DNA of 64,000 nt from Cytobacillus depressus (GCF_008923245.1 NZ_WBOS01000002.1:62001-126000); one strand, 5' to 3'; positions 17,927 through 28,130 are shown, counted from the first letter of the stretch. Made by a program: numbers and translations. The notes: generated from the letters alone by a model not told the origin.

Positions 17927-19175
17927 TTTTTGGATTATCCTCGGGCATACGTACTTTTCAAAGCTAAAAACGAAGTCATTCATTATTACGACATTACTTT
18001 CTCTAGTTATTGTTGCTGGATTAACGAATATGTCAAAAATTATGGATTTTTTCAATGATGGAAAAGACGCTAAAGAAAAAATCGCTGTTTTAGACGAAAC
18101 TGGAGAGCTCTTTCATCCATTAATGGAACAGCTTAAAGTAAATCACAGTGTTATTCAAATAGAAGTATTTACAGGTACAGAACAAGAGGCGGAAGATGCG
18201 GTCAAAATGGGAGAATATAATGGCCTGCTTAAACTATCTTATAATGAGGAGCATAGCTTTGAGGCAATTTATAAAGCGAGAAGCATTGCTGACACGACAT
18301 TGTCATCAGAGTTTCAGCACTATTTGCAACAGATAAAAACAGAGCTTACGGCTTCAAAAATAAATTTAACGCAAGAACAATTGAGTAAGCTTTATGAGCC
18401 AGTAGCATTTAGTAAAATGGCACTCGAGGAAAACGCCAAAACAGAAGAAGAATTGAATGAGGCAAGAGGACTTGTCTACGTCTTATTATTCATTATTTAT
18501 TTCTCCGTCCTTATGTATGCGAATATGATCGCTATGGAAGTAGCGACAGAGAAATCATCACGTGTCATGGAAATACTTATTTCAAGTGTAGCGCCTGTGA
18601 AGCAAATGTTTGCCAAAATAATCGGAATTGCTTTGTTAAGCTTAACGCAAATGGGTGTCCTTTTCATTGTTGGCTATTATTTTGTCAAAAGCAACTTAGA
18701 AACGATGGAAGGCGGCTTTTTCGAATTTTTCGGTTTCAGCCATATTCCAATTTCGACTATTATATATGCTCTCGCCTTCCTTTTATTAGGATATTTCTTA
18801 TATGCAACTTTAGCAGCTTTCCTAGGTTCACTCGTTAGCCGCATTGAAGATGTACAGCAAATGATAATGCCGATGACGATGATGGTCGTTGCAGGCTTTA
18901 TGATCGCTTTGTTCGGTCTTAGCCAGCCAGATACAACCTTTATTACGATTGCTTCCTATATTCCGTTTTTCACGCCTATGCTTATGTTTATGCGTGTAGG
19001 GATGCTCTCGTTGCCAGTTTGGGAGCCTTTATTAGGTATGGCAATTCTCATCATCTCTATAGTGATTCTCGCTATATTTGGAGCGAAGGTTTATAAAGGC
19101 GGGGTTCTAATGTATGGAAGATCGAACTCCTTTAAAGATATTAAAAAAGCATTGCAGCTTACGAAAAATGAATAA
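17919..19175 (+). CDS. yhaP: ABC-2 type permease YhaP
   Basis: 418 residues from ATG 17919, inside the end of yhaQ. One helix near the N-terminus (SFIITTLLSLVIVAGL), an extracellular domain of about 150 residues, then five or six C-terminal helices. EKSSRVMEILISSVAPVKQMFAK near 205 is the typical NatB/ABC-2 cytoplasmic block. Works with YhaQ as an exporter. A strong terminator follows and dispersed repeat R3 starts 6 nt after it. Confidence 0.9.
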   Translation: MSNFWIILGHTYFSKLKTKSFIITTLLSLVIVAGLTNMSKIMDFFNDGKDAKEKIAVLDETGELFHPLMEQLKVNHSVIQIEVFTGTEQEAEDAVKMGEYNGLLKLSYNEEHSFEAIYKARSIADTTLSSEFQHYLQQIKTELTASKINLTQEQLSKLYEPVAFSKMALEENAKTEEELNEARGLVYVLLFIIYFSVLMYANMIAMEVATEKSSRVMEILISSVAPVKQMFAKIIGIALLSLTQMGVLFIVGYYFVKSNLETMEGGFFEFFGFSHIPISTIIYALAFLLLGYFLYATLAAFLGSLVSRIEDVQQMIMPMTMMVVAGFMIALFGLSQPDTTFITIASYIPFFTPMLMFMRVGMLSLPVWEPLLGMAILIISIVILAIFGAKVYKGGVLMYGRSNSFKDIKKALQLTKNE

Positions 19176-19179
19176 AGTG

Positions 19180-19215
19180 AAAAGGCTCTGCACTTTACAA
19201 AGCAGAGCCTTTTTG
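19180..19215 (+). terminator. Terminator after yhaQP
   Basis: AAAGGCTCTGC/GCAGAGCCTTTTT stem-loop with T-run. Confidence 0.9.
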
Positions 19216-19220
19216 TGCAT

Positions 19221-19456
19221 GTCTAGCTTCTGCGCCTACCCACGACGTACAGGACGTACTAGTGTCGACTTAGCGATGCGGACGTCGCGTTTTTGTCGAC
19301 CTCGAGGTCACAAGCCGATCCTGAAAGGTAGAGCTCACCTTTCTGAAAGGCTCGTCTTGTGCTTGTCGGGGGTGAACACAAAGGAAAGCTCCTTGGAGTT
19401 ATCCTCGCAGGAACAATCTGTCTTTTGATTGTTCCGAAGGCGTATCCGCTTTTCTT
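19221..19456 (+). repeat. Dispersed repeat copy R3 (left and right modules)
   Basis: Full long form: left end GTCTAGCTTC, left module with GTCGAC pairs, CTCGAGGTCACAAGCC core, CTTGTGCTTGTCGGGG arm, GGAACAATC/GATTGTTCC module, right end CCGCTTTTCT. It sits between the yhaP terminator and the stop codon of the convergent permease gene (TAA at 19456-19458). Confidence 0.88.
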
Positions 19457-20811
19457 TACGCAAACACCAATTGCACCCAGTAAAAGAGCAGAAATAAAGT
19501 GACGATTGTTGTTAGTGGAATGACAATGATCGTTATTTTTAAATAATCCTTCCACTTAATTTTAATCTTATGTTTCCTTAAAATGTGCATCCACATAAGG
19601 GAAGCAAGTGTTCCGATTGGCAGTAATAATGATCCAATATCACTGCCAATAATATTCGCTAAATAAATGGTCTTCAATGTAATCGGATCCAGGCCCATTT
19701 CAGTCAATGCGATCGTTCCAATCATTAGAGCGGGATGATTATTGAAGAAGTTGGAAAGGATGGAGACTAATCCTCCCATCATAAAGCTTGCCTGAAACAA
19801 TCCTTTATTAACGATAGGTTCGAATGTCTGCACAAGTAAAGCAGTTAGACCAACATTATTGAGTCCGTAAATGATGACATACATGGAAAAGGCAAAGATG
19901 AGAATATGCCATGGTGTTTTCTTAAGAATATCTGCTGGGCTTGTACCTAAGTGATACCATCTCCATAAGAGTAAACTGAACGACCCAAGTACAGCGACTA
20001 ACTCAATTGGGATAGCAAAATAAGATGCTACAAATAGCAAACAGCGCATAATGAAAACAAATAGTAAAACCTTTAACATTAACTTTGTTCTTTTCTTCTT
20101 CGTTTCAACCGATAATGATTTTTTCAGAGGATGGAAGTGTCTGGAGAAAAAAACCTCATCAATTTTATCATTAATAACAGGTAATTCCTTTGGCAACTTT
20201 TTTCTTACAACAAGATACATGATCCATGCCATGAATAATAAACCCGTTGTTGCCGGAACAAACATCATCGCTGTGTGCATATAAAGCGTCATATCAATAA
20301 TTTTTAAAGCGATTAAATTGACAATATTGCTAACTCCAATTGGTGCGCTTGAGGCAGTAGCAATTAAAGCTCCACTTAAAAGGTAGGGAATCATTTGTTG
20401 AGGCTTTAGCTGAAGGTTTTTTAGCAGGATGATTAATAATGGAGTCGTAATTAAGATGCTGCCATCATTGTTAAATAATAGGGTCATTAAAAAACATAGC
20501 AATTGAATATACCAATAGAGCCGATAGCCCGAGCCTTTAGACAAATTAGCAAGCCGAGCAGCAGCCCAATGGAAAAACCCGAAGCTTTCTAGGATGACTG
20601 CCATGACAATCGTTGCCATAATTGTAATCGATGCACCGCCGATTTTATCAATAATATCAAGAATATTTTCTTTTGATACGCTGCCCATTAATAAAATCAC
20701 AATTGCACCAATCGACGCTGGCCAAGCTTCATTCAACCCTTTTGGTCTCCAAAAAATGATTAGCATCGTCATGATAAAAACAAATATAGTTAAACCAATC
20801 TCGAAGGTCAT
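19456..20811 (-). CDS. ArsB/NhaD-superfamily membrane transporter
   Basis: 451 residues with about 11-12 hydrophobic helices, of the ion transporter superfamily that includes arsenite exporter ArsB. Conserved-type blocks: FNNDGSILITTPLLI near 113 and SNFFNNHPALMIG near 363, the paired re-entrant loops of this fold, plus NIIGSDIGSLLLPIGT near 393. Predicted anion or arsenite efflux, or another ion. No arsR, arsC or arsA neighbour is visible, so arsenic specificity is only a possibility. GGGGAGAG precedes ATG 20811. It breaks the yha gene order known from B. subtilis (yhaP then yhaO). The stop codon adjoins repeat R3. Confidence 0.85.
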   Translation of the reverse strand: MTFEIGLTIFVFIMTMLIIFWRPKGLNEAWPASIGAIVILLMGSVSKENILDIIDKIGGASITIMATIVMAVILESFGFFHWAAARLANLSKGSGYRLYWYIQLLCFLMTLLFNNDGSILITTPLLIILLKNLQLKPQQMIPYLLSGALIATASSAPIGVSNIVNLIALKIIDMTLYMHTAMMFVPATTGLLFMAWIMYLVVRKKLPKELPVINDKIDEVFFSRHFHPLKKSLSVETKKKRTKLMLKVLLFVFIMRCLLFVASYFAIPIELVAVLGSFSLLLWRWYHLGTSPADILKKTPWHILIFAFSMYVIIYGLNNVGLTALLVQTFEPIVNKGLFQASFMMGGLVSILSNFFNNHPALMIGTIALTEMGLDPITLKTIYLANIIGSDIGSLLLPIGTLASLMWMHILRKHKIKIKWKDYLKITIIVIPLTTIVTLFLLFYWVQLVFA

Positions 20812-21069
20812 TTATATTCTCTCCCCGTTCTCTATTAAGACATTCCCCCTTACATGTCCTTTGTTACCATATTTATATTCATCCCGATTCAGTGGGAATG
20901 GACAATCATCTAAAATTTGCAAAAAGTATGTTTGTCCTTATAAGAATTCTGCCTATTAGAGACAAGAGTTTATTAGCAATAATATAGGTGTTTGCGGATA
21001 AGTTTTCGAACGTGCATTCGTATTGCAGATAGGTTAAAATAAGGAAAAAGGAAATCGTGAGGTATTAGA

Positions 21070-22302
21070 ATGAAAAAGGTGACATTTATTCATGCAGCCG
21101 ATTTGCATTTGGACAGCCCGATGGTTGGTTTAAAAAGCTTGCCCGCTAGCCTCTTTAAGCAGCTTCAAGAAAGCACCTTTCAATCATTAAGTAAAATAGT
21201 TGATGCTGCATTAAGCCACCGAGTTGACTTTGTTATTTTTGCTGGTGATTTATTTGATGGGGAAGATCGGAGTATTCGCGCCCAAATTAGATTGCTCAAA
21301 GAAATGGAACGCCTGGCGGAGAACAATATCCCTGTCTATGCTGTTCATGGAAACCATGATCATATGGATGGAAGCTGGACACATTTATCTATGCCAGATA
21401 ATGTCCACATCTTCTCTCATGAGGTGGAGACTGTAAAGTTTTCGCACGCTGGTGGAGCTTCTGTCCACCTATATGGATTCAGCTATCCGAGACGGCATGT
21501 GTATGAGCGGATGATTCAACATTATTCAAAAAAACAAGGGGCAGATTTTCATATCGGTATTCTTCATGGAAATTTAGAAGGCAGCAAGGAACATGATAAA
21601 TATGCTCCTTTTACGATAAAGGATTTACTTGAAAAGGATTTCGACTACTGGGCTCTTGGGCATATCCATAAACGCGCTGTTTTACACTCTTCAAATCCCC
21701 CTATTATTTATGCAGGAAATATTCAAGGAAGGAACCGCAAAGAAACAGGGATTAAGGGGTGCTATCTTGTTGAATTAACAAATGATAGTGCCGATTGCCA
21801 ATTTATCGAAACATCAGCGGTTATTTGGGAGGAGTTATTGCTAGACGCTTCTCACGCATCCACCTTCCAAGACATCTATCACTTATGCAGAAATTTCATA
21901 CAGGAAATGAGAAAAGACGAAATAGGTTTAATGGTATCTTTAATTATTGACCAAGTCCATCTCTCTAAACAGGATTTGAAAAGCATTATAAATGGTGAAC
22001 TGCTGGAAGTTTTACAAGATGAGGAAAAAGACGAAGAAGCATTTGTGTGGATTTCAGATATCAAGATTAACGAGAAAAATGAATGGAACCGTGATCAATT
22101 AGCAAAGGATTCTGATTTTTTTGCTGAGCTTTTTCAGACTTCAAGCCAACTAGAGGGACTAGATGACAGCCTCTCCGCTTTGTATGATCATCCAGAGGCT
22201 AAAAAGCTTCTCCAAAAGATAGCAGATGAAGAGAAGGAAGCGCTTGCTGAAGAAGCGGAAAGCCTATTAGTAAATTTATTATATGAGGAGGTGAAGGGAT
22301 GA
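21070..22302 (+). CDS. yhaO: SbcD-like DNA exonuclease YhaO
   Basis: Calcineurin-like metallophosphoesterase, predicted nuclease subunit paired with YhaN in DNA repair. 410 residues. Metal motifs: HAADLHLDSP near 10, FAGDLFDG near 58, VHGNHDHMDG near 94, ILHGNLEG near 163, ALGHIHKRAV near 197. GTGAGG RBS lies before ATG 21070. Its TGA overlaps the ATG of yhaN (ATGA), so the two subunits are made together. Confidence 0.93.
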   Translation: MKKVTFIHAADLHLDSPMVGLKSLPASLFKQLQESTFQSLSKIVDAALSHRVDFVIFAGDLFDGEDRSIRAQIRLLKEMERLAENNIPVYAVHGNHDHMDGSWTHLSMPDNVHIFSHEVETVKFSHAGGASVHLYGFSYPRRHVYERMIQHYSKKQGADFHIGILHGNLEGSKEHDKYAPFTIKDLLEKDFDYWALGHIHKRAVLHSSNPPIIYAGNIQGRNRKETGIKGCYLVELTNDSADCQFIETSAVIWEELLLDASHASTFQDIYHLCRNFIQEMRKDEIGLMVSLIIDQVHLSKQDLKSIINGELLEVLQDEEKDEEAFVWISDIKINEKNEWNRDQLAKDSDFFAELFQTSSQLEGLDDSLSALYDHPEAKKLLQKIADEEKEALAEEAESLLVNLLYEEVKG

Positions 22303-25300
22303 AAATTACGGGATTACAAATTTATGGCTATGGAAAGCTAGTTGATTTGGAAATTTCAGATATGCAGGAGCTGCAAGTCATTTATGGGGAAAATGAAGCT
22401 GGTAAATCGACGATCATGTCATTTATTCATAGCATTCTATTCGGTTTTCCGACTAAACTACAAACGGAGCGTACCTATGAACCGAAAAAGGGGTCCAAAT
22501 TTGGCGGAAAGCTGACGGTTGATTTTCCCGAAAAAGGCAGAGTTGTCATTGAACGGGTAAAAGGAAAAGCGACGGGAGATGTAACAGTTTTACTAGACGA
22601 CGGGACAACAGGTGACGAAGAGCTTTTGAAAGAACTTCTGCAGCAAGTAGATAAATCACTTTTTCAGTCGATTTTTTCCTTTAATTTGCATGGATTGCAA
22701 AATATTCACCAAATGAAAGGAGAGGACATTGGCAAGTTTTTATTCTCAGCTGGAGCATTAGGAACAGATAAGCTCACTCGAGCTGAGAATATGCTGCAAA
22801 AGGAATTGGAAAGCCGCTTTAAACCAAATGGCAGAAAACCTGTATTAAATGAAATGCTTAAAGAACTCAATCAGCTACAAAAAGAATTAAAAAGTGCAGA
22901 GCAGCAAAATGAGCAATATTGGAGCCTTCTTAAGGAAAAAGAAAAGCTAGAAGGTGAAATAGCCAATAAACAAGCAGAACAAGCGCAGCTACATAATAGA
23001 AATTTAAAGCTTGAGGCTTGGAGAAGCATGCAGCCTCTTAAGATCGAGGAACAAGCATTAATGGAAGAATTAACGAATATCGGTGATCTGCAGTTCCCGA
23101 TTGATGGTATTTCAAGGTTTGAACGCCTTGAAGAACTAATGAAGCCGCTTGAGGGACAGCTTTCAAGCATTAATAGCAGGCTAAACGGGTTACAAAATGA
23201 AATCAAGAATCAATCCGTAAATACACAAATTTTACTTAAAGAGCAAGAAATTCTCTCTGCCATTGATAATTTGAGTTTACTGGAAAGGCTTCAAGCAGAG
23301 GAAAGAGAGCAGCTAGACAAACAGGCACAAATGAACGAAGAAGAAACAATCTTACGTGAAAAGCTCTATTTATCCATCGACGAGGACAGTGTAACGTCTG
23401 TTAATACAAGTGTTTTTATGAAGGAAAGAATTGTAGCAGCAGAAGAAAACTATCGGCGAGTACAGGCAAAAAAGCTTGAGCTTGATGAGAAATTTAATGA
23501 AGAGAAGCAAGAGCTTGAGGAAATTGAAAAAAGTATAAATGCATTCGAAAAACGGCTTCTTTCTGAAAAAGATAGAAAGGACCTTGAAGAAAAATTACAT
23601 GCAGCGGGAAATAAACATGAGCTCGAAGCAGCTTTGAATGAGACTGAGGAGAGAAGGAAGCAACTACATAAGACGCTCGTAAATCATGAGAAAAAGGATC
23701 GCCAAAAAATAAAACAGGAACGAGTCCAATATACGTTTTTATCCTTGCTCTTCTTATTTCTCCTTGCTTGGGGAGTTGTCCAATACAGTTGGCCGATTAT
23801 TACTCTCGGAGCCATTGGCATTCTTTTTTCGCTATATTTATTAACTAAAAAGCCGGCAAAAGCGGATGTTGACTTTATTAAAGAAGAAATAGCTGAAATA
23901 GAAGACAGGGAAAAGCTCCTTTTACAAAAAATAAAAGCTCCGATTTGGCATGATGACCATTTTATCGAAGAGAAATTGCAGGTAGATGATGACATTTTAG
24001 CCGAGCTATCTCAATTAAAAATGAGGTGGAAGGAAAGTAACCGCCAATACGAGAAAGTAATTATGGACTATGAAGCGTGGGAAATGGCAAAGCTGAAGGC
24101 GGAAAAGGAAATGATCGAACTTGGAAAAGGACTCTATTTACCACAGGACGTCGCATTTGCCTATTTAACGGAAGCTTTTAGATTAATCGAACAGCTAAAA
24201 AAACTCTATCGGGAACGCAAAGCAGCTGTTGAAAGGCAACAATTGCTCACGTCAAAAATCACTGCAATCACTCAGGCGATAGAAATCTTGAGCAAAGAAT
24301 GTTTAGGCCAGCCTTTTTCAAATGTTCAGGAAGCCGCCTTTATGTTAAGGAGTCGCTTAAAGGAAGAAACGGAAAACCAAATATTGCTCGCAGGGAAAAA
24401 GGCGAAGCATACAGAGCTCGCGGAAGACCGAAGGAAATATCAGCTTGAATGGCAGCATTTTCAAGAGGAAAAGGAACAGCTCTTCCAGCTGGCGAATGCT
24501 ATCCATGAAGAATGGTTTCGTGAATTAGGTAAGCTGGACGAAAAAAAACGGAACCTTGAGGAGCAGCTGCAGCAATTGCAAAAACAGCTTAATCTATTTT
24601 CAATTCAAGAGGCAGAGATGGAAGACTTTAAAACTGTCCAAAACCTAGATGAACTTTCTTACTCGCTAAATGAAAAGCTTGAATCTATAAAGGAAACGAT
24701 TCCTTCATTACAAAGTCGCCTTGCGGAGGTTTATTATAAAATCCAACTGTTAGAAGAGGGCGGAACGTATACCGAGCTTTTACATTTATTTAAGCTAAAG
24801 AAAACGGAACTTGAAAGTGCTGCAAAGGAATGGGCTAAATATGCGCTCGCTAAGGAAATATTAGATAGGACAATCGAGCGCTTTAAACAGGCAAGGCTGC
24901 CGAAAATGCTGGAAAAAGCAGAAGAATATTTACTATTTTTAACGGATGGGGCATACGTGCGAATTTATCCGAAAAAGGAAGGGAGCGGCTTTCTATTAGA
25001 AAAGAAGGATCAATTCATCTTTGAGGCGAATGAATTAAGTCAAGCAACTGCTGAACAAGTCTATGTTTCGTTAAGACTTGCACTTGCTGTAACGATTTAT
25101 GAAAAATTTGCCTTTCCAATTATCATTGATGACAGCTTTGTTAATTTTGATTATAAAAGAACAGAAAAAGTTATTCAGCTACTTAAGAGCTTAACAGGGC
25201 GTCAAATCCTATTCTTTACTTGTCAAAAGCATATGCTGAATTACTTTCAAGAGGAGCAAGTGCTTGTAATCGGTCAAGAAATAAGTGAGTCAATTATGTC

Positions 25301-25340
25301 GAAGGAATCTAGTTATCTAAAATTACAGACAAACCTCTAG
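22299..25340 (+). CDS. yhaN: SbcC/RecN-like AAA ATPase YhaN
   Basis: 1013 residues. Walker A GENEAGKST near 31, long coiled-coil arms (about 170-460 and 530-860), and a C-terminal half-ATPase with IIIDDSFVNFD (Walker B type) near 945. Unlike SbcC, the coiled coil is broken by two adjacent hydrophobic segments (FLSLLFLFLLAWGVVQY and WPIITLGAIGILFSLYLL, about residues 476-516), suggesting a membrane anchor in the middle of the protein. Forms a complex with YhaO, by analogy to SbcCD. Third gene yhaM starts 70 nt downstream. Confidence 0.92.
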   Translation: MKITGLQIYGYGKLVDLEISDMQELQVIYGENEAGKSTIMSFIHSILFGFPTKLQTERTYEPKKGSKFGGKLTVDFPEKGRVVIERVKGKATGDVTVLLDDGTTGDEELLKELLQQVDKSLFQSIFSFNLHGLQNIHQMKGEDIGKFLFSAGALGTDKLTRAENMLQKELESRFKPNGRKPVLNEMLKELNQLQKELKSAEQQNEQYWSLLKEKEKLEGEIANKQAEQAQLHNRNLKLEAWRSMQPLKIEEQALMEELTNIGDLQFPIDGISRFERLEELMKPLEGQLSSINSRLNGLQNEIKNQSVNTQILLKEQEILSAIDNLSLLERLQAEEREQLDKQAQMNEEETILREKLYLSIDEDSVTSVNTSVFMKERIVAAEENYRRVQAKKLELDEKFNEEKQELEEIEKSINAFEKRLLSEKDRKDLEEKLHAAGNKHELEAALNETEERRKQLHKTLVNHEKKDRQKIKQERVQYTFLSLLFLFLLAWGVVQYSWPIITLGAIGILFSLYLLTKKPAKADVDFIKEEIAEIEDREKLLLQKIKAPIWHDDHFIEEKLQVDDDILAELSQLKMRWKESNRQYEKVIMDYEAWEMAKLKAEKEMIELGKGLYLPQDVAFAYLTEAFRLIEQLKKLYRERKAAVERQQLLTSKITAITQAIEILSKECLGQPFSNVQEAAFMLRSRLKEETENQILLAGKKAKHTELAEDRRKYQLEWQHFQEEKEQLFQLANAIHEEWFRELGKLDEKKRNLEEQLQQLQKQLNLFSIQEAEMEDFKTVQNLDELSYSLNEKLESIKETIPSLQSRLAEVYYKIQLLEEGGTYTELLHLFKLKKTELESAAKEWAKYALAKEILDRTIERFKQARLPKMLEKAEEYLLFLTDGAYVRIYPKKEGSGFLLEKKDQFIFEANELSQATAEQVYVSLRLALAVTIYEKFAFPIIIDDSFVNFDYKRTEKVIQLLKSLTGRQILFFTCQKHMLNYFQEEQVLVIGQEISESIMSKESSYLKLQTNL

Positions 25341-25409
25341 AATGTTTTCTATCAGAAGTTAAATTGTCTATGTTATACTAGGTAAATAGAAAGGAGCGTC
25401 GGCGCATTT

Positions 25410-26354
25410 ATGTCTAAAGGAATTGTCTATTATGATGTTGGTGAACAAATCGAACTTTTTTTACTTATAAAAAATGCGACAAAAGGAATTGCCAGTAATG
25501 GTAAGCCTTTTTTAACTCTTATTTTTCAAGATCAAAGCGGAGAAATAGAAGCGAAGCTCTGGGATGTTTCAGACGGTGATGAGAAAAACTATTTACCCGA
25601 AACGATTGTAAAAGTGTCTGGTGACATTTTGAATTATCGGGGACGCAATCAGCTTAGAATTAGACAAATACGGCCGGCTGCCCAAAGCGATCCTGTTAAG
25701 CTTGCTGACTTTCTCGAAACAGCTCCATTAAGTACGGATGAAATGGCGAGCAAAATAACGCAATATATTTTTGAAATGAAAAATCCGAATGTCCAAAGAA
25801 TTACTCGCCATCTTGTGAAAAAGCATCAGGAGGCATTTCTGGAGTATCCGGCAGCGACGAAAAATCATCATGAATTTGTTTCAGGTTTAGCCTATCACGT
25901 CGTTTCCATGCTCGATTTAGCGAAAGCGATCGTAAGCCTATATCCAAGCTTAGATAAAGACCTTTTATATGCTGGCATTATTCTGCACGATTTAGGTAAA
26001 GTGATTGAATTGTCGGGTCCAATCTCTACAGTTTATACGATAGAAGGAAATTTACTTGGTCATATTACGATCATGGTTAATGAAATTGGCAAAGCTGCTG
26101 AAGAGCTATCTATAGCTGGAGAGGAAGTTTTGATTCTTCAGCATTTAGTCCTTTCTCATCATGGGAAAGCTGAATGGGGGAGCCCTAAGCCTCCGCTAAT
26201 TAAAGAGGCTGAAATTCTTCATTATATTGATAATCTAGATGCAAAGATGAACATGCTTGATCGGGCGCTTGACCGTGTCAAACCAGGTGAGTTCACGGAA
26301 AGAGTCTTTGCCCTTGATAATCGTGCATTCTATAAACCTATCTTTCATGAATAA
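25410..26354 (+). CDS. yhaM: 3'-5' exoribonuclease YhaM
   Basis: 314 residues. N-terminal OB fold (about 12-90, [20 protein letters not shown]) then HD domain with HH and ILHDLGK near 194 and [12 protein letters not shown] near 248. In B. subtilis YhaM is a 3'-5' exonuclease acting on short RNA and DNA. The start at ATG 25410 fits the conserved MxKGI beginning, although AAAGGAG is 13 nt upstream, a longer spacing than usual. Same transcript as yhaON is likely. Own terminator. Confidence 0.94.
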   Translation: MSKGIVYYDVGEQIELFLLIKNATKGIASNGKPFLTLIFQDQSGEIEAKLWDVSDGDEKNYLPETIVKVSGDILNYRGRNQLRIRQIRPAAQSDPVKLADFLETAPLSTDEMASKITQYIFEMKNPNVQRITRHLVKKHQEAFLEYPAATKNHHEFVSGLAYHVVSMLDLAKAIVSLYPSLDKDLLYAGIILHDLGKVIELSGPISTVYTIEGNLLGHITIMVNEIGKAAEELSIAGEEVLILQHLVLSHHGKAEWGSPKPPLIKEAEILHYIDNLDAKMNMLDRALDRVKPGEFTERVFALDNRAFYKPIFHE

Positions 26355-26363
26355 GTAAGAAAT

Positions 26364-26398
26364 ATCGTCCTTCTGCTATTCAGTAGGGCGATTTTTTT
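26364..26398 (+). terminator. Terminator after yhaM
   Basis: ATCGTCCTTCTG... pairs with CAGTAGGGCGAT, followed by seven T. Confidence 0.8.
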
Positions 26399-26495
26399 CA
26401 TATAAAGGATTCAGCTTATTCATATTTTACATGAAAAAAACATACATATTTATTAAAGAATGGGACAACCGTTTAGCGTAGAGAGGATGAATGAT

Positions 26496-26684
26496 ATGAT
26501 TATTCCTTTTTGGGTTTTCTTTGTGGCAGCTGGTATTATCTTAAGCGCTTATATGGCGATCAAAACTGGCCGAGAGGAACGCCAAGCCGAAAATGAAAGT
26601 ATTGAGCTGGAAGGAAGAGTTTATATGGAACGAATTGAAAAGGAAAGGAAGGAAAGAAGAGCTGGACAGCAGTCACTTGGGTGA
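26496..26684 (+). CDS. yhaL: YhaL-type small sporulation membrane protein
   Basis: 62 residues from ATG 26496, 9 nt after AGAGAGG; ATG 26487 touches the RBS. One N-terminal helix (IIPFWVFFVAAGIILSAYMAI), then a highly charged tail (RIEKERKERRAG). Position between yhaM and prsA matches B. subtilis yhaL, a sporulation gene of unknown mechanism. Confidence 0.78.
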   Translation: MIIPFWVFFVAAGIILSAYMAIKTGREERQAENESIELEGRVYMERIEKERKERRAGQQSLG

Positions 26685-26696
26685 ATAATGCTAAAA

Positions 26697-26730
26697 GCAA
26701 AGCGGAGGCCAAGGAGCCTCCGCTTTGTTT
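26697..26730. terminator. Bidirectional terminator yhaL/prsA
   Basis: CAAAGCGGAGGC/GCCTCCGCTTTG stem between convergent genes, with T-rich flanks on both strands. Confidence 0.88.
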
Positions 26731-26737
26731 TAGAAAA

Positions 26738-27610
26738 TTATTTAGAACCATCAGCGTCTTTAAATGTATTTTGTAAATCCTTGTCATCAACTTTTACATT
26801 GGCATCTTTTAATTCACGATCCATTGCTTTTTGGATTTTTTCGGGGTCTAATTTAGAAACCTTTAAATCATATTCCATTTTATCTTTTACTTCATCAAAT
26901 GGTTTCTTTTCTTTTTTATCCGTAACTTCAATGATATGGTAACCAAACTCGGATTTGATTGGAGCACTGATTTCGTTCACCTTTAATGCAAACGCAGCTT
27001 TGTCAAATTCAGGAACCATTTTACCTGGGCCAAACCAGTCGAGGTCTCCGCCATTAGCTGCAGAACCTGGATCCTTTGAATATTCCTTCGCTAAATCCTC
27101 AAATTTAGCTCCTTCTTTAAGCTTTTTCTCCACTTCATTCGCTGTTTTCTCATCTTCAACAAGAATATGTCGCGCCTTAATTTCCGACTTATAATTCTTT
27201 TCGTAGTATTCCTTTACTTCCTTTTCAGTTACCTTAATATCTTTAATAGCCGCTTTTTCTTGCATTAAGCCTGTTCGGAAAGTTTCCTTTAATTCATCTT
27301 CATTTTTATAGCCATTTTGTAAAAGAGCCATTTCAAAATTAGCACCAAGCTCTTTTTTCACTTCAGCTATTCGATCATTTACCTCTTTGTCAGTCACCTT
27401 GTACTTGTCGGAAAGAACCTTTTCATAAACTAGCTCGCGCAGTGCAGCTTCACCCGTTTTTTCCTTCATTGCCTCGTAAAGCTCGTCCTTTGTAATATTT
27501 CCAGCTTTCGTTTGAACAACAACATCTGATTTATCCGCATTCGTACTGTTACAGCCGCTTAAGGCTAATACCCCAGTAGATAATGTAAGGGCAACCATCC
27601 ACTTCTTCAT
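26738..27610 (-). CDS. prsA: Foldase lipoprotein PrsA
   Basis: Membrane-anchored peptidyl-prolyl isomerase that folds secreted proteins outside the membrane. 290 residues from ATG 27610 (TAGGAG 7 nt upstream); an upstream ATG at 27640 is not backed by an RBS. Lipobox LSGC with Cys 20. Parvulin domain about 130-225: IKARHILVEDEKTANEV, GGDLDWFGPGKMVPEFD, SEFGYHIIEVTD. The helical N- and C-terminal parts form the chaperone domain. Essential in B. subtilis for secretion of AmyQ and PBP folding. Confidence 0.96.
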   Translation of the reverse strand: MKKWMVALTLSTGVLALSGCNSTNADKSDVVVQTKAGNITKDELYEAMKEKTGEAALRELVYEKVLSDKYKVTDKEVNDRIAEVKKELGANFEMALLQNGYKNEDELKETFRTGLMQEKAAIKDIKVTEKEVKEYYEKNYKSEIKARHILVEDEKTANEVEKKLKEGAKFEDLAKEYSKDPGSAANGGDLDWFGPGKMVPEFDKAAFALKVNEISAPIKSEFGYHIIEVTDKKEKKPFDEVKDKMEYDLKVSKLDPEKIQKAMDRELKDANVKVDDKDLQNTFKDADGSK

Positions 27611-27915
27611 GTTGAACACTCCTAGGTAAATTTTTTTCAATATCCATTTTCATAAAACATACTATACCATAAATGTTTTAGAGAACAAAAACAATAACCT
27701 TTGAAGTTGAATAATTGTAATTTTCTATATATTTGCAAAATAATTAGGTAAATGACAATCGCAAGTGTTTTTACAACATATTATATATATAGACTATTAG
27801 GGTATGCGCATAAGACTTGGGCTATATATTTTAGGATACCAATGACATGAGCCTATTCGAATTAAGGGTTTCATGAATAGTATATTTTAGCAACATGAAG
27901 GGAGGAGAAAACAAT

Positions 27916-28005
27916 ATGGATGGAGTAGGATTTGGCGGAGGATTTTCGTTAATCGTTGTTTTGTTTATCTTGTTAATTATCGTTGGTTGTTCATGCTTCA
28001 TTTAA
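27916..28005 (+). CDS. YjcZ-family small spore membrane peptide
   Basis: 29 residues: MDGVGFGGGFSLIVV then LFILLIIVGCSCFI. The glycine-rich head and LIVVLFILLIIVG core are diagnostic of the YjcZ family of sporulation peptides, made in the mother cell in B. subtilis. AGGGAGGAG lies about 10 nt before ATG 27916. The Cys-Ser-Cys end is a variant of the usual tail. A strong terminator follows. Confidence 0.9.
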   Translation: MDGVGFGGGFSLIVVLFILLIIVGCSCFI

Positions 28006-28040
28006 TTTTGATTCACCTTTCTTAACGTGTATAAGGAAAA

Positions 28041-28075
28041 AAGCGACGGGAAATAATAATCCCGCCGCTTTTTTT
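28041..28075 (+). terminator. Terminator after yjcZ-like gene
   Basis: AAGCGACGGGA/TCCCGCCGCTT stem with seven T; the T-run is followed at once by a fragment of the dispersed repeat. Confidence 0.88.
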
Positions 28076-28116
28076 GTCTAGCTCCACAAAGAAGGCTTTT
28101 TCAGCATAATCGTCGC
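28076..28116 (+). repeat. Dispersed repeat fragment R4 (left end only)
   Basis: GTCTAGCTCCACAAAG and TCAGCATAATCGTCGC match the left ends of R6 and R7; the remainder is missing. Confidence 0.7.
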
Positions 28117-28130
28117 TTACGATTTCTAAT

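Noticed and set aside
19117..19428. Plus-strand frame of about 104 codons running from yhaP into repeat R3
   Set aside because: Shadow of the yhaP 3' end joined to repeat sequence; no RBS or family features.
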